From G963664835 sp965220775 (GTDB lineage: Bacteria > Chloroflexota > UBA6077 > FW602-bin22 > JBCLEL01): 64,000 bases of DNA. The stretch spans positions 2,542,001-2,606,000 of the forward strand of contig OZ244845.1 in the NCBI GenBank assembly GCA_965220775.1. The letters are read 5' to 3'. The translations under genes and the position numbers were made by a program. Below, in pieces: positions 1 to 9,446 of this stretch (position 1 is the first letter of the stretch; the number at the start of each line of letters is the position of its first letter). A model generated the notes under the pieces. The model ran no database searches. It was given only the letters and a program-made list of their open reading frames with translations, and had not been told where the DNA came from.

Positions 1-13
1 CCGAATTGGGTGC

Positions 14-90
14 GGGCCATTAGCTCAACTAGGCGGCGCCGGCGACTCTTAATCGTCAGGTTGCAGGTTCGATTCCTGCATGGCCCACCA
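14..90 (+). tRNA. tRNA-Lys(CTT)-like gene with a damaged D-stem
   Basis: A 77-nt cloverleaf reads GGGCCAT/ATGGCCC for the acceptor stem, anticodon loop CTCTTAA (anticodon CTT, lysine), a normal T-arm with TTCGATT loop, and an encoded CCA. The 3' strand of the D-stem is GCGC instead of the GAGC seen in the intact copy at 25879, giving one mismatch, and the following A26 is C. The start of the window removes any promoter. It may be functional or a decaying copy; the T-arm and acceptor are perfect. Confidence 0.7.
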
Positions 91-149
91 CTTCATAGCT
101 AAGGCTTGCGGGGACTCGAACTCGTCCTCTGTGGCAGACGACTGACTTC

Positions 150-435
150 TCGGGGTGGAGGTCATCGCCGAGGAGCCAGTCAGTCCAACGGGCGCAGGCA
201 GGCGATCCACTTGGTCAATGCCTCGGCCAACACGCTGTCTCTGCGGCAGGCTAAGACGGAGGAGAAGTCCAACGAAATCACCGCCATACCCCGGTTGCTG
301 GAGATGCTGGAACTGAGGGGCTGCCTGGTAACCATTGATGCCATGGCTGCCAGAAGGAGTTAGCCCGAGGATTGTGGACCGGGGAACGGACTACCTGCTG
401 GGGGTCAAGGACTCCTCGCCTAAGACGCAATTACA
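150..435 (+). pseudogene. ISAs1-family transposase fragment, frameshifted
   Basis: The stretch encodes pieces of the central region of an ISAs1-type transposase: a segment reading KTEEKSNEITAIPRLLEML, then GCLVTIDAM, both highly typical of this family. The frame then breaks; GCQKELAR follows in a second frame and IVDRGTDYLLGVKDS in a third. No start, N-terminus or catalytic C-terminus is present and no terminal inverted repeats are seen. The remnant lies just inside the tRNA-Lys-like sequence at 14-90. Family assignment comes from recognising conserved blocks; loss of function is clear from the frameshifts. Confidence 0.75.
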
Positions 436-451
436 CTGCGCGCTCTGGTCC

Positions 452-1105
452 TCACTCAGTTGCGAGATAGCGGTTAGCTGACTCCAGCAATGCAAGAGGA
501 TTCGCTCGCTTGGCTGTGTCGGAGATACTCTCCTCCACAGGAAGACCCAGACGCAACGCCTCCACGTCGAGGACCGAGGCGTAGCAACTCGAAAGGCCAT
601 ACAGCAACGCACAGAGCTTGCTTAAGCACCGAAAATCATCCTTCCTCAAGCCGCCCGCGCTACTGTAGAACATGAGAACTACGGCAGTAGGATGTGAGAA
701 TGGAGCCAGCAACCCATCCCAAGTAGAGAAGCATCTTGGCATTGTGCAGTCTCTATCCCCCGGCTCGTGCACTTCGGCACAAACTCCACCACGTACCAAA
801 GTCTTCAATTGTACGAATGCTGCCCGGATATCCGGAGCCATCGCGTGGATCGCCCACTCGTCCATCGGACAGGAGGTGACGGCTATCGCATGACAGTAGA
901 CCTTGCGGAGGCGAAGGAGGGTATCGGATTCCTGTTCCAGCTCGGCGTCAAGGGGACCAAAGAGGTTCTCGTGAGCCCTCCACGTCCTCCATAGTGCATC
1001 AATCTGTTCCTCGCACGCCGATGTCAGTTGCTGGACCAGCCTTTCTTCAGTGATTTCGGGATCATTATCCACCTGTTGCACCTCCGTCCGCCCGGACCGA
1101 GTCAT
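452..1105 (-). CDS. hypothetical protein, 217 aa
   Basis: I do not recognise this protein. It is soluble, with no signal peptide or membrane segment, and rich in predicted helix. It has several cysteines, including one in the middle (GDRDCTMPRCFSTW) and two close to the C-terminus. Its start lies 41 nt inside the 3' end of the preceding minus-strand gene (1065-1928), so the two are probably translationally coupled; a start further downstream is possible. The pair points towards the tRNA-Lys-like sequence at 14-90 and is bounded on the other side by a 35-bp repeat at 2309, so it may be cargo of a cassette. Confidence is in the reading frame, not a function. Confidence 0.6.
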   Translation of the reverse strand: MTRSGRTEVQQVDNDPEITEERLVQQLTSACEEQIDALWRTWRAHENLFGPLDAELEQESDTLLRLRKVYCHAIAVTSCPMDEWAIHAMAPDIRAAFVQLKTLVRGGVCAEVHEPGDRDCTMPRCFSTWDGLLAPFSHPTAVVLMFYSSAGGLRKDDFRCLSKLCALLYGLSSCYASVLDVEALRLGLPVEESISDTAKRANPLALLESANRYLATE

Positions 1106-1928
1106 CTTCTTTCATCTCTTGGGGCCACGACCTAACTAGAGCTGCTGCCTCTCTTGTTCTATCGAACAACGCCGAGGCGTCATCAAAGAGTTGGCTACCG
1201 TTCCCCGTGTTTATCCTGATCGCTCCGTATGCCAGCAGCATCTGGCATACGTAAGTTAGCGCACAGTTCAGGATCACAGCGAAGGCGAGGTCAAATTGCC
1301 ACTCTGGTGCGGGAAGGACCCCACCACGACCCGGCGACTTCCTAAGTACGCCGACAGTGCTATCACAGAAGCCGCGGCTCAGATAGTCATACCATACCTT
1401 GCCTTGGGTTAAGATGGAGACCCGGTCGGCGATGGTCGTTCCCTTGGGCTGCTTGCCGTCGAATAAACCAATACTCTCCCTTGCCTTTGTTGTGCTTGCT
1501 TCGAGTTCCTCCCTGGTGACCTGCCCTCTCGTTATCCGGCGCAATAGTTGATGCGCGTCAAACTCCTGAACATTCAGAACACGATTCAACATTTCTGGCG
1601 TCCCCTCGACGGCGGCATGTCCTACCAATGCGACTTCCGCAGCGCACTCAATGAGGATTCTCGCGTGCACTCCAAGAGCATGAACGTTGTTCTGCTCATT
1701 TGCACGGAGAACCGCGGCGATGTGGATTCCTGCCTTCTGGACGCAGAGGCCCTCGAAGCAGAGAGCAAAACGTTCAAGAGCTTCATCACTCGGTTCCTCA
1801 AGGTCGCTTGACCAGAACTCGTCATAGTTGACCTTGTCAAGAGCTCGTTGGAGAAGTCCTTGGGCTTCCTTGAAGTGACTGATGAGTGCTGCACGTGTTT
1901 CGCGCAAGGTTCCGCCTTCTATGTCCAA
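1065..1928 (-). CDS. hypothetical protein, DUF5677-like, 287 aa
   Basis: A mostly helical soluble protein. The segment HALGVHARILIECAAEVALVG (about residues 82-102) resembles the helix seen in DUF5677-type proteins, where an Ala-Arg-x-Leu-x-Glu helix is followed by longer helices, but this assignment is tentative. A more hydrophobic helix, FDLAFAVILNCALTYVCQML, lies near residues 215-235. The ATG start is followed by a sensible N-terminus, and the gene overlaps the next gene (452-1105) by 41 nt, implying a two-gene operon. Both genes lie between a tRNA-Lys-like sequence and a 35-bp repeat. The function is unknown; DUF5677-like proteins often sit in defence or mobile regions, which fits the surroundings but proves nothing. 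Confidence 0.6.
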   Translation of the reverse strand: MDIEGGTLRETRAALISHFKEAQGLLQRALDKVNYDEFWSSDLEEPSDEALERFALCFEGLCVQKAGIHIAAVLRANEQNNVHALGVHARILIECAAEVALVGHAAVEGTPEMLNRVLNVQEFDAHQLLRRITRGQVTREELEASTTKARESIGLFDGKQPKGTTIADRVSILTQGKVWYDYLSRGFCDSTVGVLRKSPGRGGVLPAPEWQFDLAFAVILNCALTYVCQMLLAYGAIRINTGNGSQLFDDASALFDRTREAAALVRSWPQEMKEDDSVRADGGATGG

Positions 1929-2092
1929 ATCATCTGGCAGCCGCGGTTATGGCGGTCGTCTGTTTGATTTCATGCTGAAATAGGCAGATAGGTTCTTGCC
2001 GGGTAGCCCCACTACCGGGCCCCGTAGCACATCCCCCGGCCGGGGTCAAAAGCAACCCACTGATTAACAGGGCAATCGCGCCTCGACCGAGT

Positions 2093-2235
2093 TGTCATGC
2101 TGAGCCGAGTCGAAGCATCTAGACTCCGGCCAACTGGCTCCGTATCGGACCTCCAACCACGACCTACAGTTGAGACGTCAGGTCCTTCGGCAAGCTCAGA
2201 GCGACAAAGAAACGCTCAAGGTGACATGATTCAAG
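2093..2235. repeat. dispersed intergenic repeat of the CATGCTGAG type
   Basis: The sequence contains TCATGCTGAGCCGAGTCGAA followed about 70 nt later by GTCCTTCGGCAAGCTCAG. These two blocks resemble a pair of short intergenic repeats seen scattered in many environmental bacterial genomes, usually as fold-back elements. No coding potential is seen. Recognition is from memory of the motif; only one copy is present in this window. Confidence 0.4.
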
Positions 2236-2308
2236 CTGCAGGGCTTTAGTTCAATAGGAATGCTCTCATGGCCCGATTGCCCTTTCTACTACAGCCTCAC
2301 TTCCCACC

Positions 2309-2343
2309 GAAAAGTTCGCAATACGGTACACTTTGGCCCACCA
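2309..2343 (+). repeat. 35-bp dispersed repeat R1 ending in GGCCCACCA
   Basis: First of six gap-free 35-bp copies (also at 10542, 12602, 27285, 41881 and 45873). The core is GAAAAGTTCGCAATACGGTA and the last nine bases equal the 3' end of the tRNA-Lys genes in this window. It closes a 2.3-kb interval opened by the tRNA-like sequence at 14. Confidence 0.8.
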
Positions 2344-2943
2344 AACTTGGCAGAAGCAGAACCTTCGATCCGACTATCCCTCTAAGGATCTAAGGTGCGC
2401 CGTAGCATCCTTCTTCTACAGGGAGATGTATGTGATCGTCATTCCCTCGTGCTTCTACTTGACGCGGTCACCTGTCGACATATGTGGTTCGTACATCTAT
2501 AAAACGACCTGCACTGTGTCGTAACGGACTGCCTTCAAGGTTATTGCATCGGCTGCAGTCTGTGTTCGACTGTTCGAGAGCATCAAATTGTTGCGGCCCT
2601 TGTCCTGCAGCGACATCCTAACCCTCTGTGCTTAACCCGCCTCCGCAGCCTCCACGGTGAAGTTGCCAGCGGCCCCTACAATTGTGAAGACGTCCTGCCG
2701 GCTAGGGTGACCGATCCGGCGACCGCCACAGCCACGGTGAATGTGGTCGTTAGGGGCACCGAGGTGAACGTGGGCCCCACGCTCAGATACCGAAAATAGG
2801 TTTTGTATGGGGCCGGCCGGTGTTCTTCGCCAGTCCCACATCCAGGGTAGAGATACCCGGCTTCCCCGGCGAAACCACGGCGCTCTTGCACCTTGCCATA
2901 CGCGGGTCACGCACCTCCTGAAGAAATCGCTGACCCTGGCCAC
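2344..2943. other. 600-bp intergenic stretch with weak coding remnants
   Basis: No complete gene is recognised. Between about 2640 and 2800 the minus strand encodes a Val/Thr-rich stretch (VPLTTTFTVAVAVAGSVTLA, then a frame change to VGAAGNFTVEAAEAG) that looks like beta-rich extracellular protein sequence and is probably a decayed gene fragment. Open frames elsewhere here have no ribosome-binding site and no recognisable composition. Confidence 0.4.
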
Positions 2944-4401
2944 TTACCGGGCCACGGAGGCAACGCGCTGCAGGCTCGTCACGCCGGTCAGGTGCGCATC
3001 GATGCACGCCGCGGCGTCTCGGCCCTCAGCCAGCGCCCACACCACCAGCGACTGCCCCCGCGCCATGTCGCCCGCAGCGAAGACGTTGGACACGCTGGTC
3101 ATCTTGTTCTCGTCCGTGCGTACGTTGCCGCGGTCGTCCAGCTCGACCCCGAGCTCCGCCAGCACCCCATCAGGTTCGGGATGCAAAAACCCCATGGCAA
3201 GCAGCACCAACTCGGTCTCTATTTCGAACTCGCTCCCCGGCACCTCGTGCATCTTTGGACGTCCAGGTCCGCTCATGTCCCACCTGACCCGCACCGCCTC
3301 GAGTTTGCTTAAATGGCCGTTGTTTCCCGAAAGCCGCTTGGTCAGTATGTCGTAGTCCCGGACCCCACCCTCATCGTGCGCCGCCGACGAGCGAAGTATC
3401 ATCGGCCATTCCGGCCATGGATTCCCGGGACGACGCGTCACCGGAGGCTCGGACAGCAGCTCGTATTGGTACACTACCTCGGCGCCCTGCCGATGCGCCG
3501 TCCCCAGGCAGTCTGCCCCCGTGTCTCCGCCGCCGAGGATCACTACGCGCTTGCCCTCTGCCGTGATCCGCTCGTTAGGCTCCACGCTCTGCCCACTCAG
3601 CAGCCTGTTCTGTTGCGTCAAGTATTCCATGGCGAAGTGAACACCCTTCATCTCCCGTCCCGGTACCGGAAGATCCCTGGGTCTTGTCGCACCTCCAGCT
3701 AACAGCACGGCGTCGTAGCCGTCCGTCAGTCTGGACGCCGGGTAGCCCTTCCCCACGTGCACTCCTGTCTTGAATTGAACACCCTCCGCGTCCATCTGTT
3801 CGACGCGTCGCTGAACGGTCTTCTTGTCCAGCTTGAAGTCCGGGATTCCCAACCGCAGCAGACCGCCAATATACTCTGACCGTTCGAACACCGTGACCAT
3901 GTGACCGCATCGGTTGAGTTGCTGCGCGGCCGCAAGCCCCGTCGGACCCGATCCCACCACCGCAACACTCTTCCCCGTTCGTCGCTGCGGCGGCGCTGGC
4001 CTGATCCATCCTTCCTCCCAACCTCTGTCCGATATCGCTTTCTCAATGTACTCGATCGTCACCGGGTCTTGGTTGATCGACAGCACGCACGAGCCCTCGC
4101 ATGGTGCCGGACATATTCTGCCGGTGAACTCAGGGAAGTTGTTCGTCCGGTGCAGAGCTGCCAGGGCCGCCTCCCACTCCCCCCTGTAGACCAGGTCGTT
4201 CCAGTCCGGTATCAGGTTGCCGAGAGGGCATCCACTATGACAGAACGGCACCGCGCAGTTCATGCACCGCGCACCCTGGGCGCGGGCGTCTTTCTCTGTC
4301 CACGACGATACGAACTCGTTATAGTCCTGCACCCGAAGCACTATCGGTCGCTTGGGCGGCGGTTTGTGGCCGTACTCCTTGAACCCCGTGGGCTTACCCA
4401 T
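2944..4401 (-). CDS. gltD: glutamate synthase (NADPH) small subunit
   Basis: The 485-aa flavoprotein passes electrons from NAD(P)H to the large subunit for glutamate formation from glutamine and 2-oxoglutarate. The N-terminal Fe-S binding region has C46-x2-C49-x4-C54-x3-C58 and a second set C97, C101, C105. A first dinucleotide fold starts at GSGPTG (about residue 150) and a second at GGGDTGADC (about residue 286); the C-terminal FAD motif AAGDMARGQSLVVWALAEGR is intact. Length is normal for the family. The ATG lies one base after the stop of gltB, so the two are one operon transcribed leftward with gltB first. It shows no lesion. Confidence 0.97.
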   Translation of the reverse strand: MGKPTGFKEYGHKPPPKRPIVLRVQDYNEFVSSWTEKDARAQGARCMNCAVPFCHSGCPLGNLIPDWNDLVYRGEWEAALAALHRTNNFPEFTGRICPAPCEGSCVLSINQDPVTIEYIEKAISDRGWEEGWIRPAPPQRRTGKSVAVVGSGPTGLAAAQQLNRCGHMVTVFERSEYIGGLLRLGIPDFKLDKKTVQRRVEQMDAEGVQFKTGVHVGKGYPASRLTDGYDAVLLAGGATRPRDLPVPGREMKGVHFAMEYLTQQNRLLSGQSVEPNERITAEGKRVVILGGGDTGADCLGTAHRQGAEVVYQYELLSEPPVTRRPGNPWPEWPMILRSSAAHDEGGVRDYDILTKRLSGNNGHLSKLEAVRVRWDMSGPGRPKMHEVPGSEFEIETELVLLAMGFLHPEPDGVLAELGVELDDRGNVRTDENKMTSVSNVFAAGDMARGQSLVVWALAEGRDAAACIDAHLTGVTSLQRVASVAR

Positions 4402-4402
4402 G

Positions 4403-7400
4403 CTAAACGGCCTCCACCGTGTCGCGGACCGCCCGCTCCGCCAGTACCCGCTTAAACTCGCGCGGCATCACCTTCTCGAACCGCGGCAGCATCTCATCCC
4501 ACGCCGCGAGCACCCGCTCGGCGTTCTTACTGCCCGTATGCCGGTAGTGGTCCACGAGCATCCGTCTGAGAGTTGCCTTGTCCTCCTCGTCCTCGACTTC
4601 CTCCAAGTCCACCATCTCCAGGTTGCACAGCTCGGCGAACCGACCAGCCTCGTTCAGCACGAAGGCCACACCGCCGCTCATCCCTGCAGCGAAGTTTCGG
4701 CCGGTGGGGCCCAGCACCACCACCGTCCCGCGCGTCATGTACTCGCACCCGTGGTCCCCAACCCCCTCCACCACCGCTTCCGCCCCACTGTTGCGCACTG
4801 CGAACCGCTCCCCTGCCATACCGCGAATGAATGCCTTGCCACCGGTGGCGCCGTACAGCGACACATTGCCGACGATGATGCTCTCCTCTGGCACGAACGT
4901 TGCGTCTGTGGGCGGACTGACCACCACCTTGCCGCCCGAAAGACCTTTGCAGAAGTAGTCGTTCGCGTCTCCCTCCAGGGTCATGGTAATGCCCTTGGTT
5001 AGAAAGGCCCCAAAGCTCTGTCCCGCGGACCCCTTCAGGTTGATGCTGATCGTATCCTCTTGCAGCCCATCCGGACCATACCGCTTCGACACCTCATGGC
5101 TCAGCATCGTCCCGACTGTCCGGTTTGAGTTCGCGATCTCCATGACCAACCGTACAGGCTCCTTGCCCTCCACAGCCGCCCGAGCCGCCTCGATGATGCG
5201 GTGGTCAAGCGCCTCCTCTAGGCCGTGGTCTTGCTCCTGGCATTGGTGGGTCGCAACCGTGTCCGGCACGTCGGGCATGTGCAGCAGTGCCGACAAATCA
5301 AGGCACCTCGCCTTCCAGTGCCCTATCGCCTCCGCGGGGTCAAGCCGGTCCATCCTCCCTACCATCTCATTGATAGTCCGGAACCCCATCTCAGCCATGA
5401 TCTCGCGGAGGTGCTCTGCCACGAAGAAAAAGTAGTTGATCAGGTGTTCCGGCCTACCGGCGAACTGCTGCCGAAGTTCAGGGTCCTGTGTTGCGATGCC
5501 CACCGAGCAAGTATTCAGGTGGCACTTGCGCAGCATGATGCACCCCAGCGTTATGAGAGGCGCTGTCGCCAGCCCGAACTCCTCCGCCCCGAGCAGGCAG
5601 GCAATCGCCACGTCCCTGCCGGTCTTGATCTGGCCGTCCGCCTGAACGACGATACGGCCTCGCAGGTCGTTCATCACCAGAACTTGTTGTGTCTCCGCAA
5701 CGCCGAGCTCCCACGGGAGACCGGCGTGCTTTATCGATGACTCTGGAGATGCCCCCGTGCCGCCGCTATCGCCGCTGATAAGCACCACGTCCCCGTGGCC
5801 CTTGGAGACACCGGCAGCGATGGTCCCGACACCCGCCTCAGCAACCAGCTTCACATGCACCCGCGCCGAGGGGTTCGAGTTCTTCAGGTCGTGGATGAGC
5901 TGCGCCAGGTCCTCGATGGAGTAGATGTCGTGGTGCGGCGGCGGAGAGATAAGCTCTACACCTGGCGTGGAGCTTCGCACCCAGCCGATATATTCGTCCA
6001 CCTTGTATCCCGGAAGCTGTCCGCCTTCGCCGGGTTTGGAGCCTTGCGCCATCTTGATCTGGAGGTCGCTCGCGCTCGTAAGGTAGGCCGACGTCACCCC
6101 GAACCGGCCCGAAGCCACCTGCTTCATAGCGCTGTTTCTCGAATCACCGTTAGGCTCTGGGCTGTAGCGCCCCGGGTCTTCACCCCCCTCGCCGGTGTTG
6201 CTCCGGGCGCCGATACGGTTCATGGCGATCGCCATCGTCTCGTGCGCCTCGCGGCTGATTGATCCCAGTGAAACAGCCCCCGTAGCGAACCGCTTCACAA
6301 TCTCACTCGCAGGCTCCACCTCATCGAGCGTAAGTGGCTCTTCCTCTTTCTTGAGCCTTAGCAGACCCCGTATAGTGCATAGCCTGCGCGTCTCGCCGTC
6401 GGCGTATTCGGCAAACTGCTTGTACGTAGCAAAACTGTTCGTGCGAGCAGCATGCTGCAAGCTCGCAATCGTGTCCGGGTTCCACATGTGGAATTCGCCG
6501 TCACGTCGCCACTGGTACTGTCCCCCTAGCCTCAGATCCCCGTCCATGCCTGCCACAGCTTCTCTGAACGCGAGAGTGTGACGGCGCCTGGACTCGAACT
6601 CAATCTCGCCGATGCCGATGCCACCGATCCTCGACGGCGTCCAGGTGAAGTACCGGTCCACCATCTCCTGTCTCAGTCCCACTGCCTCGAACACCTGGGC
6701 GCCGCGGTAACCCTGCAGTGTTGAGATGCCCATCTTCGACATCACCTTCACCACGCCTTTATGCACCGCGTGCACGAAGTTCTCCTCTGCCTCCTCGTAG
6801 CTGATGCCGCTGGGGTTGGCAGCCGTCATGGCCGCTATCGTCTCGTATGCCAGGTATGGATTGATCGCTGCGGCTCCGTACCCGAAGAGCAGAGCGAAAT
6901 GCGCGACCTCTCTCGCCTCTCCTGTCTCGACTATCAGCCCTGCCTTCGTGCGCGTCCCCTCCCTGACAAGGTGGTGGTGTACTCCCGACACCGCCAGCAG
7001 GCTCGGCATAGGTGCATGCTCAGCGTCGACTCCCCTGTCCGAGAGCACAAGTATCTCGTAGCCTTCCTCCACAGACTCTGACGCCTGCCTGCAAAGCAGA
7101 TCCATGGCGCCCTCCAGAGCACCCGGCCCATCTCCTGGCCGGAACAGCATCGACAGCGTCGCTGACCGGATGCCGTTCCGGTCTATGTCTTTGATCTTCG
7201 CCACCTCGGCGTTACGCAGGATCGGCTCCGACACCTTGAGCTGTCTGCACTGATCCTGAGTCTCGTCGAAGAGGTTACCCTCCGACCCCACGAACGTCTC
7301 CACCGACGTGACTAGCTCCTCCCGTATGGCGTCGAGCGGAGGGTTGCTAACCTGCGCGAATAGCTGCTTGAAGTAGTTGTAGAGCAATGGGCTCTCGTCC

Positions 7401-8947
7401 GACAGAACTGCTAGCGGCGCGTCGTTGCCCATTGACCCTACAGGCTCTGCGCCCATGTCGGCCATCGGTTCGATGATCATCCCAATGTCTTCCAGCGAAT
7501 ACCCAAACGCCTTCTGCCGCTCCGACAGCGTCGATAGGTCGGGCATCTCCGCCTTCGACGGCTCCGGCAGGTCTTCCAGCAATACCCTGTTCTCTCGCAG
7601 CCACTCCCCGTAGGGATGCCGACCGGTCAACTCCGCCTTGATCTCCTCATCCCCGACGATGCGGCCCCGCTCGGTGTCCAGCATGAACATCCGCCCAGGC
7701 TGAATTCGCCACTTGTACCTGATGTTCTCAGGCGGAACCTCGAGAACTCCCGTCTCCGAGGCCATCACCAGCACGTCGTCCGTGGTCACTAGGTACCTGC
7801 ACGGCCGCAGCCCATTGCGGTCCAGGATCGCACACACCTTGGTTCCGTCCGTCCCGATGATCAGCGCCGGCCCGTCCCACGGCTCCATCAGGCACGAATG
7901 GTACTCGTAATAGTCCCTCTTCGGCTGCTCCATCGGAATGTGCTCGGCCCACGCCTCTGGGATCATCATCATCAGGGCGTGTGGCAAAGATCTGCCCGTG
8001 GCCAGGAGCAGGTCCAGTACGTTGTCGAAGGTTGCCGTGTCGCTTTGCGCGGGAGAAACTATGGGCAAAAGCTTGCCTACCTGCTCGCCCAGCAGCGGCG
8101 ACGAGAGTGCCGCCTCTCGCGCGGCCATCCAGTTGATGTTGCCCCTGAGCGTGTTAATTTCCCCGTTGTGGATTATGTGCCGGTAAGGGTGGGCCAGCTT
8201 CCAGCTGCCCAGCGTGTTTGTGCCGAACCGGGAGTGGATCAGCGCGAACGACGTAACCATCGACTTGTCGTTCAGGTCTTGGTAAAAGCGCTCCAGCTGG
8301 TGGGCAATGAGCAGCCCTTTGTAGACTACCTTGGTGGACGACAGACTGCTTATGTAAAAGTCGTCGGCATCCGCCATCCCGAACTCGGCAACCGCCTTCT
8401 CGATCTGCCGGCGGATTACGTACAGACTTAATTCCAGCGGAAGCCCGTCCTCCGAGTCCGGGCCACCGACAAAAAATTGGCGTATTTCCGGCCGCGCCCT
8501 GGCCGAGAGGGTGCCAATAGAGTCGGGGTCCACCGGCACGTCCCGCCACCCCAGGAACCGCCGCCCCTCCTCCGCCACGATCCGCTCTATGATTCCCTTG
8601 CAACGGGCCGCCTGTGACGATTCCCGCGGCAGAAACACCATGCCCACGCCGTAGGCGCCCAGCTCCGGAAGCTCTATGCCGAGGCCCAGGCACTGTCGCT
8701 CGAAGAACTCGTGGGGCATCTGCATCAGGATGCCTGCGCCGTCGCCTGTCTCCGGGTCGGCGCCCTGGGCTCCCCTGTGGCCCAGGTTTTTCAGCACCTC
8801 GAGTCCTTGGGTTAGGACGTTGTGCGACTTGACTCCCTTCACATTGGCGACGAGCCCCACCCCGCACGCCTCATGCTCGAACTCGGGGTCATACAACCCC
8901 TGCTTGATGGGCTTCGGTAATCCGGGAGTCGCGTAGCTCTGTCTCAT
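4403..8947 (-). CDS. gltB: glutamate synthase large subunit
   Basis: The 1514-aa protein carries an N-terminal class II glutamine amidotransferase domain (nucleophile C28 in HEACGVGLVA after a 27-residue propeptide), a central domain, an FMN-binding synthase domain (GEGGEDPGRY, GGTGASPESS) and the 3Fe-4S cluster cysteines in CIMLRKCHLNTC, ending in the right-handed beta-helix domain rich in Gly. It releases ammonia from glutamine and transfers it to 2-oxoglutarate. Length matches bacterial GltB of about 1500 aa. It is followed with a one-base gap by gltD. The promoter must lie in the 500-bp region 8948-9446, where no regulator site is obvious to me. Confidence 0.97.
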   Translation of the reverse strand: MRQSYATPGLPKPIKQGLYDPEFEHEACGVGLVANVKGVKSHNVLTQGLEVLKNLGHRGAQGADPETGDGAGILMQMPHEFFERQCLGLGIELPELGAYGVGMVFLPRESSQAARCKGIIERIVAEEGRRFLGWRDVPVDPDSIGTLSARARPEIRQFFVGGPDSEDGLPLELSLYVIRRQIEKAVAEFGMADADDFYISSLSSTKVVYKGLLIAHQLERFYQDLNDKSMVTSFALIHSRFGTNTLGSWKLAHPYRHIIHNGEINTLRGNINWMAAREAALSSPLLGEQVGKLLPIVSPAQSDTATFDNVLDLLLATGRSLPHALMMMIPEAWAEHIPMEQPKRDYYEYHSCLMEPWDGPALIIGTDGTKVCAILDRNGLRPCRYLVTTDDVLVMASETGVLEVPPENIRYKWRIQPGRMFMLDTERGRIVGDEEIKAELTGRHPYGEWLRENRVLLEDLPEPSKAEMPDLSTLSERQKAFGYSLEDIGMIIEPMADMGAEPVGSMGNDAPLAVLSDESPLLYNYFKQLFAQVSNPPLDAIREELVTSVETFVGSEGNLFDETQDQCRQLKVSEPILRNAEVAKIKDIDRNGIRSATLSMLFRPGDGPGALEGAMDLLCRQASESVEEGYEILVLSDRGVDAEHAPMPSLLAVSGVHHHLVREGTRTKAGLIVETGEAREVAHFALLFGYGAAAINPYLAYETIAAMTAANPSGISYEEAEENFVHAVHKGVVKVMSKMGISTLQGYRGAQVFEAVGLRQEMVDRYFTWTPSRIGGIGIGEIEFESRRRHTLAFREAVAGMDGDLRLGGQYQWRRDGEFHMWNPDTIASLQHAARTNSFATYKQFAEYADGETRRLCTIRGLLRLKKEEEPLTLDEVEPASEIVKRFATGAVSLGSISREAHETMAIAMNRIGARSNTGEGGEDPGRYSPEPNGDSRNSAMKQVASGRFGVTSAYLTSASDLQIKMAQGSKPGEGGQLPGYKVDEYIGWVRSSTPGVELISPPPHHDIYSIEDLAQLIHDLKNSNPSARVHVKLVAEAGVGTIAAGVSKGHGDVVLISGDSGGTGASPESSIKHAGLPWELGVAETQQVLVMNDLRGRIVVQADGQIKTGRDVAIACLLGAEEFGLATAPLITLGCIMLRKCHLNTCSVGIATQDPELRQQFAGRPEHLINYFFFVAEHLREIMAEMGFRTINEMVGRMDRLDPAEAIGHWKARCLDLSALLHMPDVPDTVATHQCQEQDHGLEEALDHRIIEAARAAVEGKEPVRLVMEIANSNRTVGTMLSHEVSKRYGPDGLQEDTISINLKGSAGQSFGAFLTKGITMTLEGDANDYFCKGLSGGKVVVSPPTDATFVPEESIIVGNVSLYGATGGKAFIRGMAGERFAVRNSGAEAVVEGVGDHGCEYMTRGTVVVLGPTGRNFAAGMSGGVAFVLNEAGRFAELCNLEMVDLEEVEDEEDKATLRRMLVDHYRHTGSKNAERVLAAWDEMLPRFEKVMPREFKRVLAERAVRDTVEAV

Positions 8948-9288
8948 TTGCTAGGTTTTCTGCGCCCGATACCGCAGCCGCATATAACGTCCCGGTTCAT
9001 AAACCGTGACGCGCGCTCTATACGCTTCCGGTTCTTTAGACGTCACCGCCACTCCATTCAGGATGGGCATAAGGTCAGTGAACGGAAGCCTCACGAACTC
9101 GGTGCAATTCTCTCAGTGTCATGGGCAACGTAGCTTCTTACCTCGGGGTTTCTCTCGATCATTCTCAAAGTGCCGGTGGGCCGGCCTGTTCGTGGGGCTG
9201 AGGCTCCGACGGTTACTGTCAAGTACGTGAAATGAACCAACGGTAAATGTATCAACTTGTTAAAAAAGTGTCAATCGGCTTTCTATCT

Positions 9289-9302
9289 CATATACGTATA
9301 TG
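9289..9302. promoter_or_regulatory. perfect 14-bp palindrome, possible operator
   Basis: CATATACGTATATG reads the same on both strands and sits in an AT-rich stretch about 145 bp before the tRNA-like gene at 9447 and 340 bp before gltB. It has the form of a dimeric regulator site. Which gene it serves is unknown. Confidence 0.35.
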
Positions 9303-9314
9303 CGTCTCCGGCGG

Positions 9315-9337
9315 CTTGTCTTACTCCCGTAAGCAAG
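9315..9337 (+). other. stem-loop CTTG-CTTAC/GTAAG-CAAG
   Basis: A nine-pair stem with one bulged T and a TCCC loop. A similar CTTGTAAGGG segment follows at about 9351. No T-tract follows, so it is not a standard terminator; it could be a leader structure or a relic of a repeat. Confidence 0.3.
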
Positions 9338-9408
9338 GAAGAAACGCCTCCTTGTAAGGGCTTTGAACCGTCTAAGCGACGGAATGAACCTTGAATCGCC
9401 GGGGAAAA

Positions 9409-9414
9409 TATAAT
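9409..9414 (+). promoter_or_regulatory. -10 box of a degenerate tRNA promoter
   Basis: TATAAT lies 32 bp before the tRNA-like gene. The block GGGGAAAATATAATT is shared with the promoter of the intact tRNA-Lys (25817-25846), but here the only TTGAxx is 12 bp upstream instead of 18, as though 6 bp of spacer were lost. Confidence 0.5.
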
Positions 9415-9446
9415 TGCGCCGGCACACCATTCGCGAGATCAGTCGC

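Larger units (their letters stand above)
8948..9446. other. 500-bp intergenic region between gltB and a tRNA-like gene
   Basis: No gene is supported. The gltB promoter should be near the left side, on the minus strand. The right half is AT-rich and contains a perfect 14-bp palindrome (9289-9302), a stem-loop (9315-9337), a small CCGTC/GACGG hairpin near 9369-9383 and a TATAAT box at 9409. Confidence 0.6.

Noticed and set aside
2333..2524. A 63-aa plus-strand open frame behind repeat R1
   Set aside because: No ribosome-binding site, it starts inside the repeat and resembles no protein.
7347..8867. Long open frames on other phases inside gltB
   Set aside because: High-GC shadow frames with Arg/Gly/Pro-rich composition; gltB is unambiguous.
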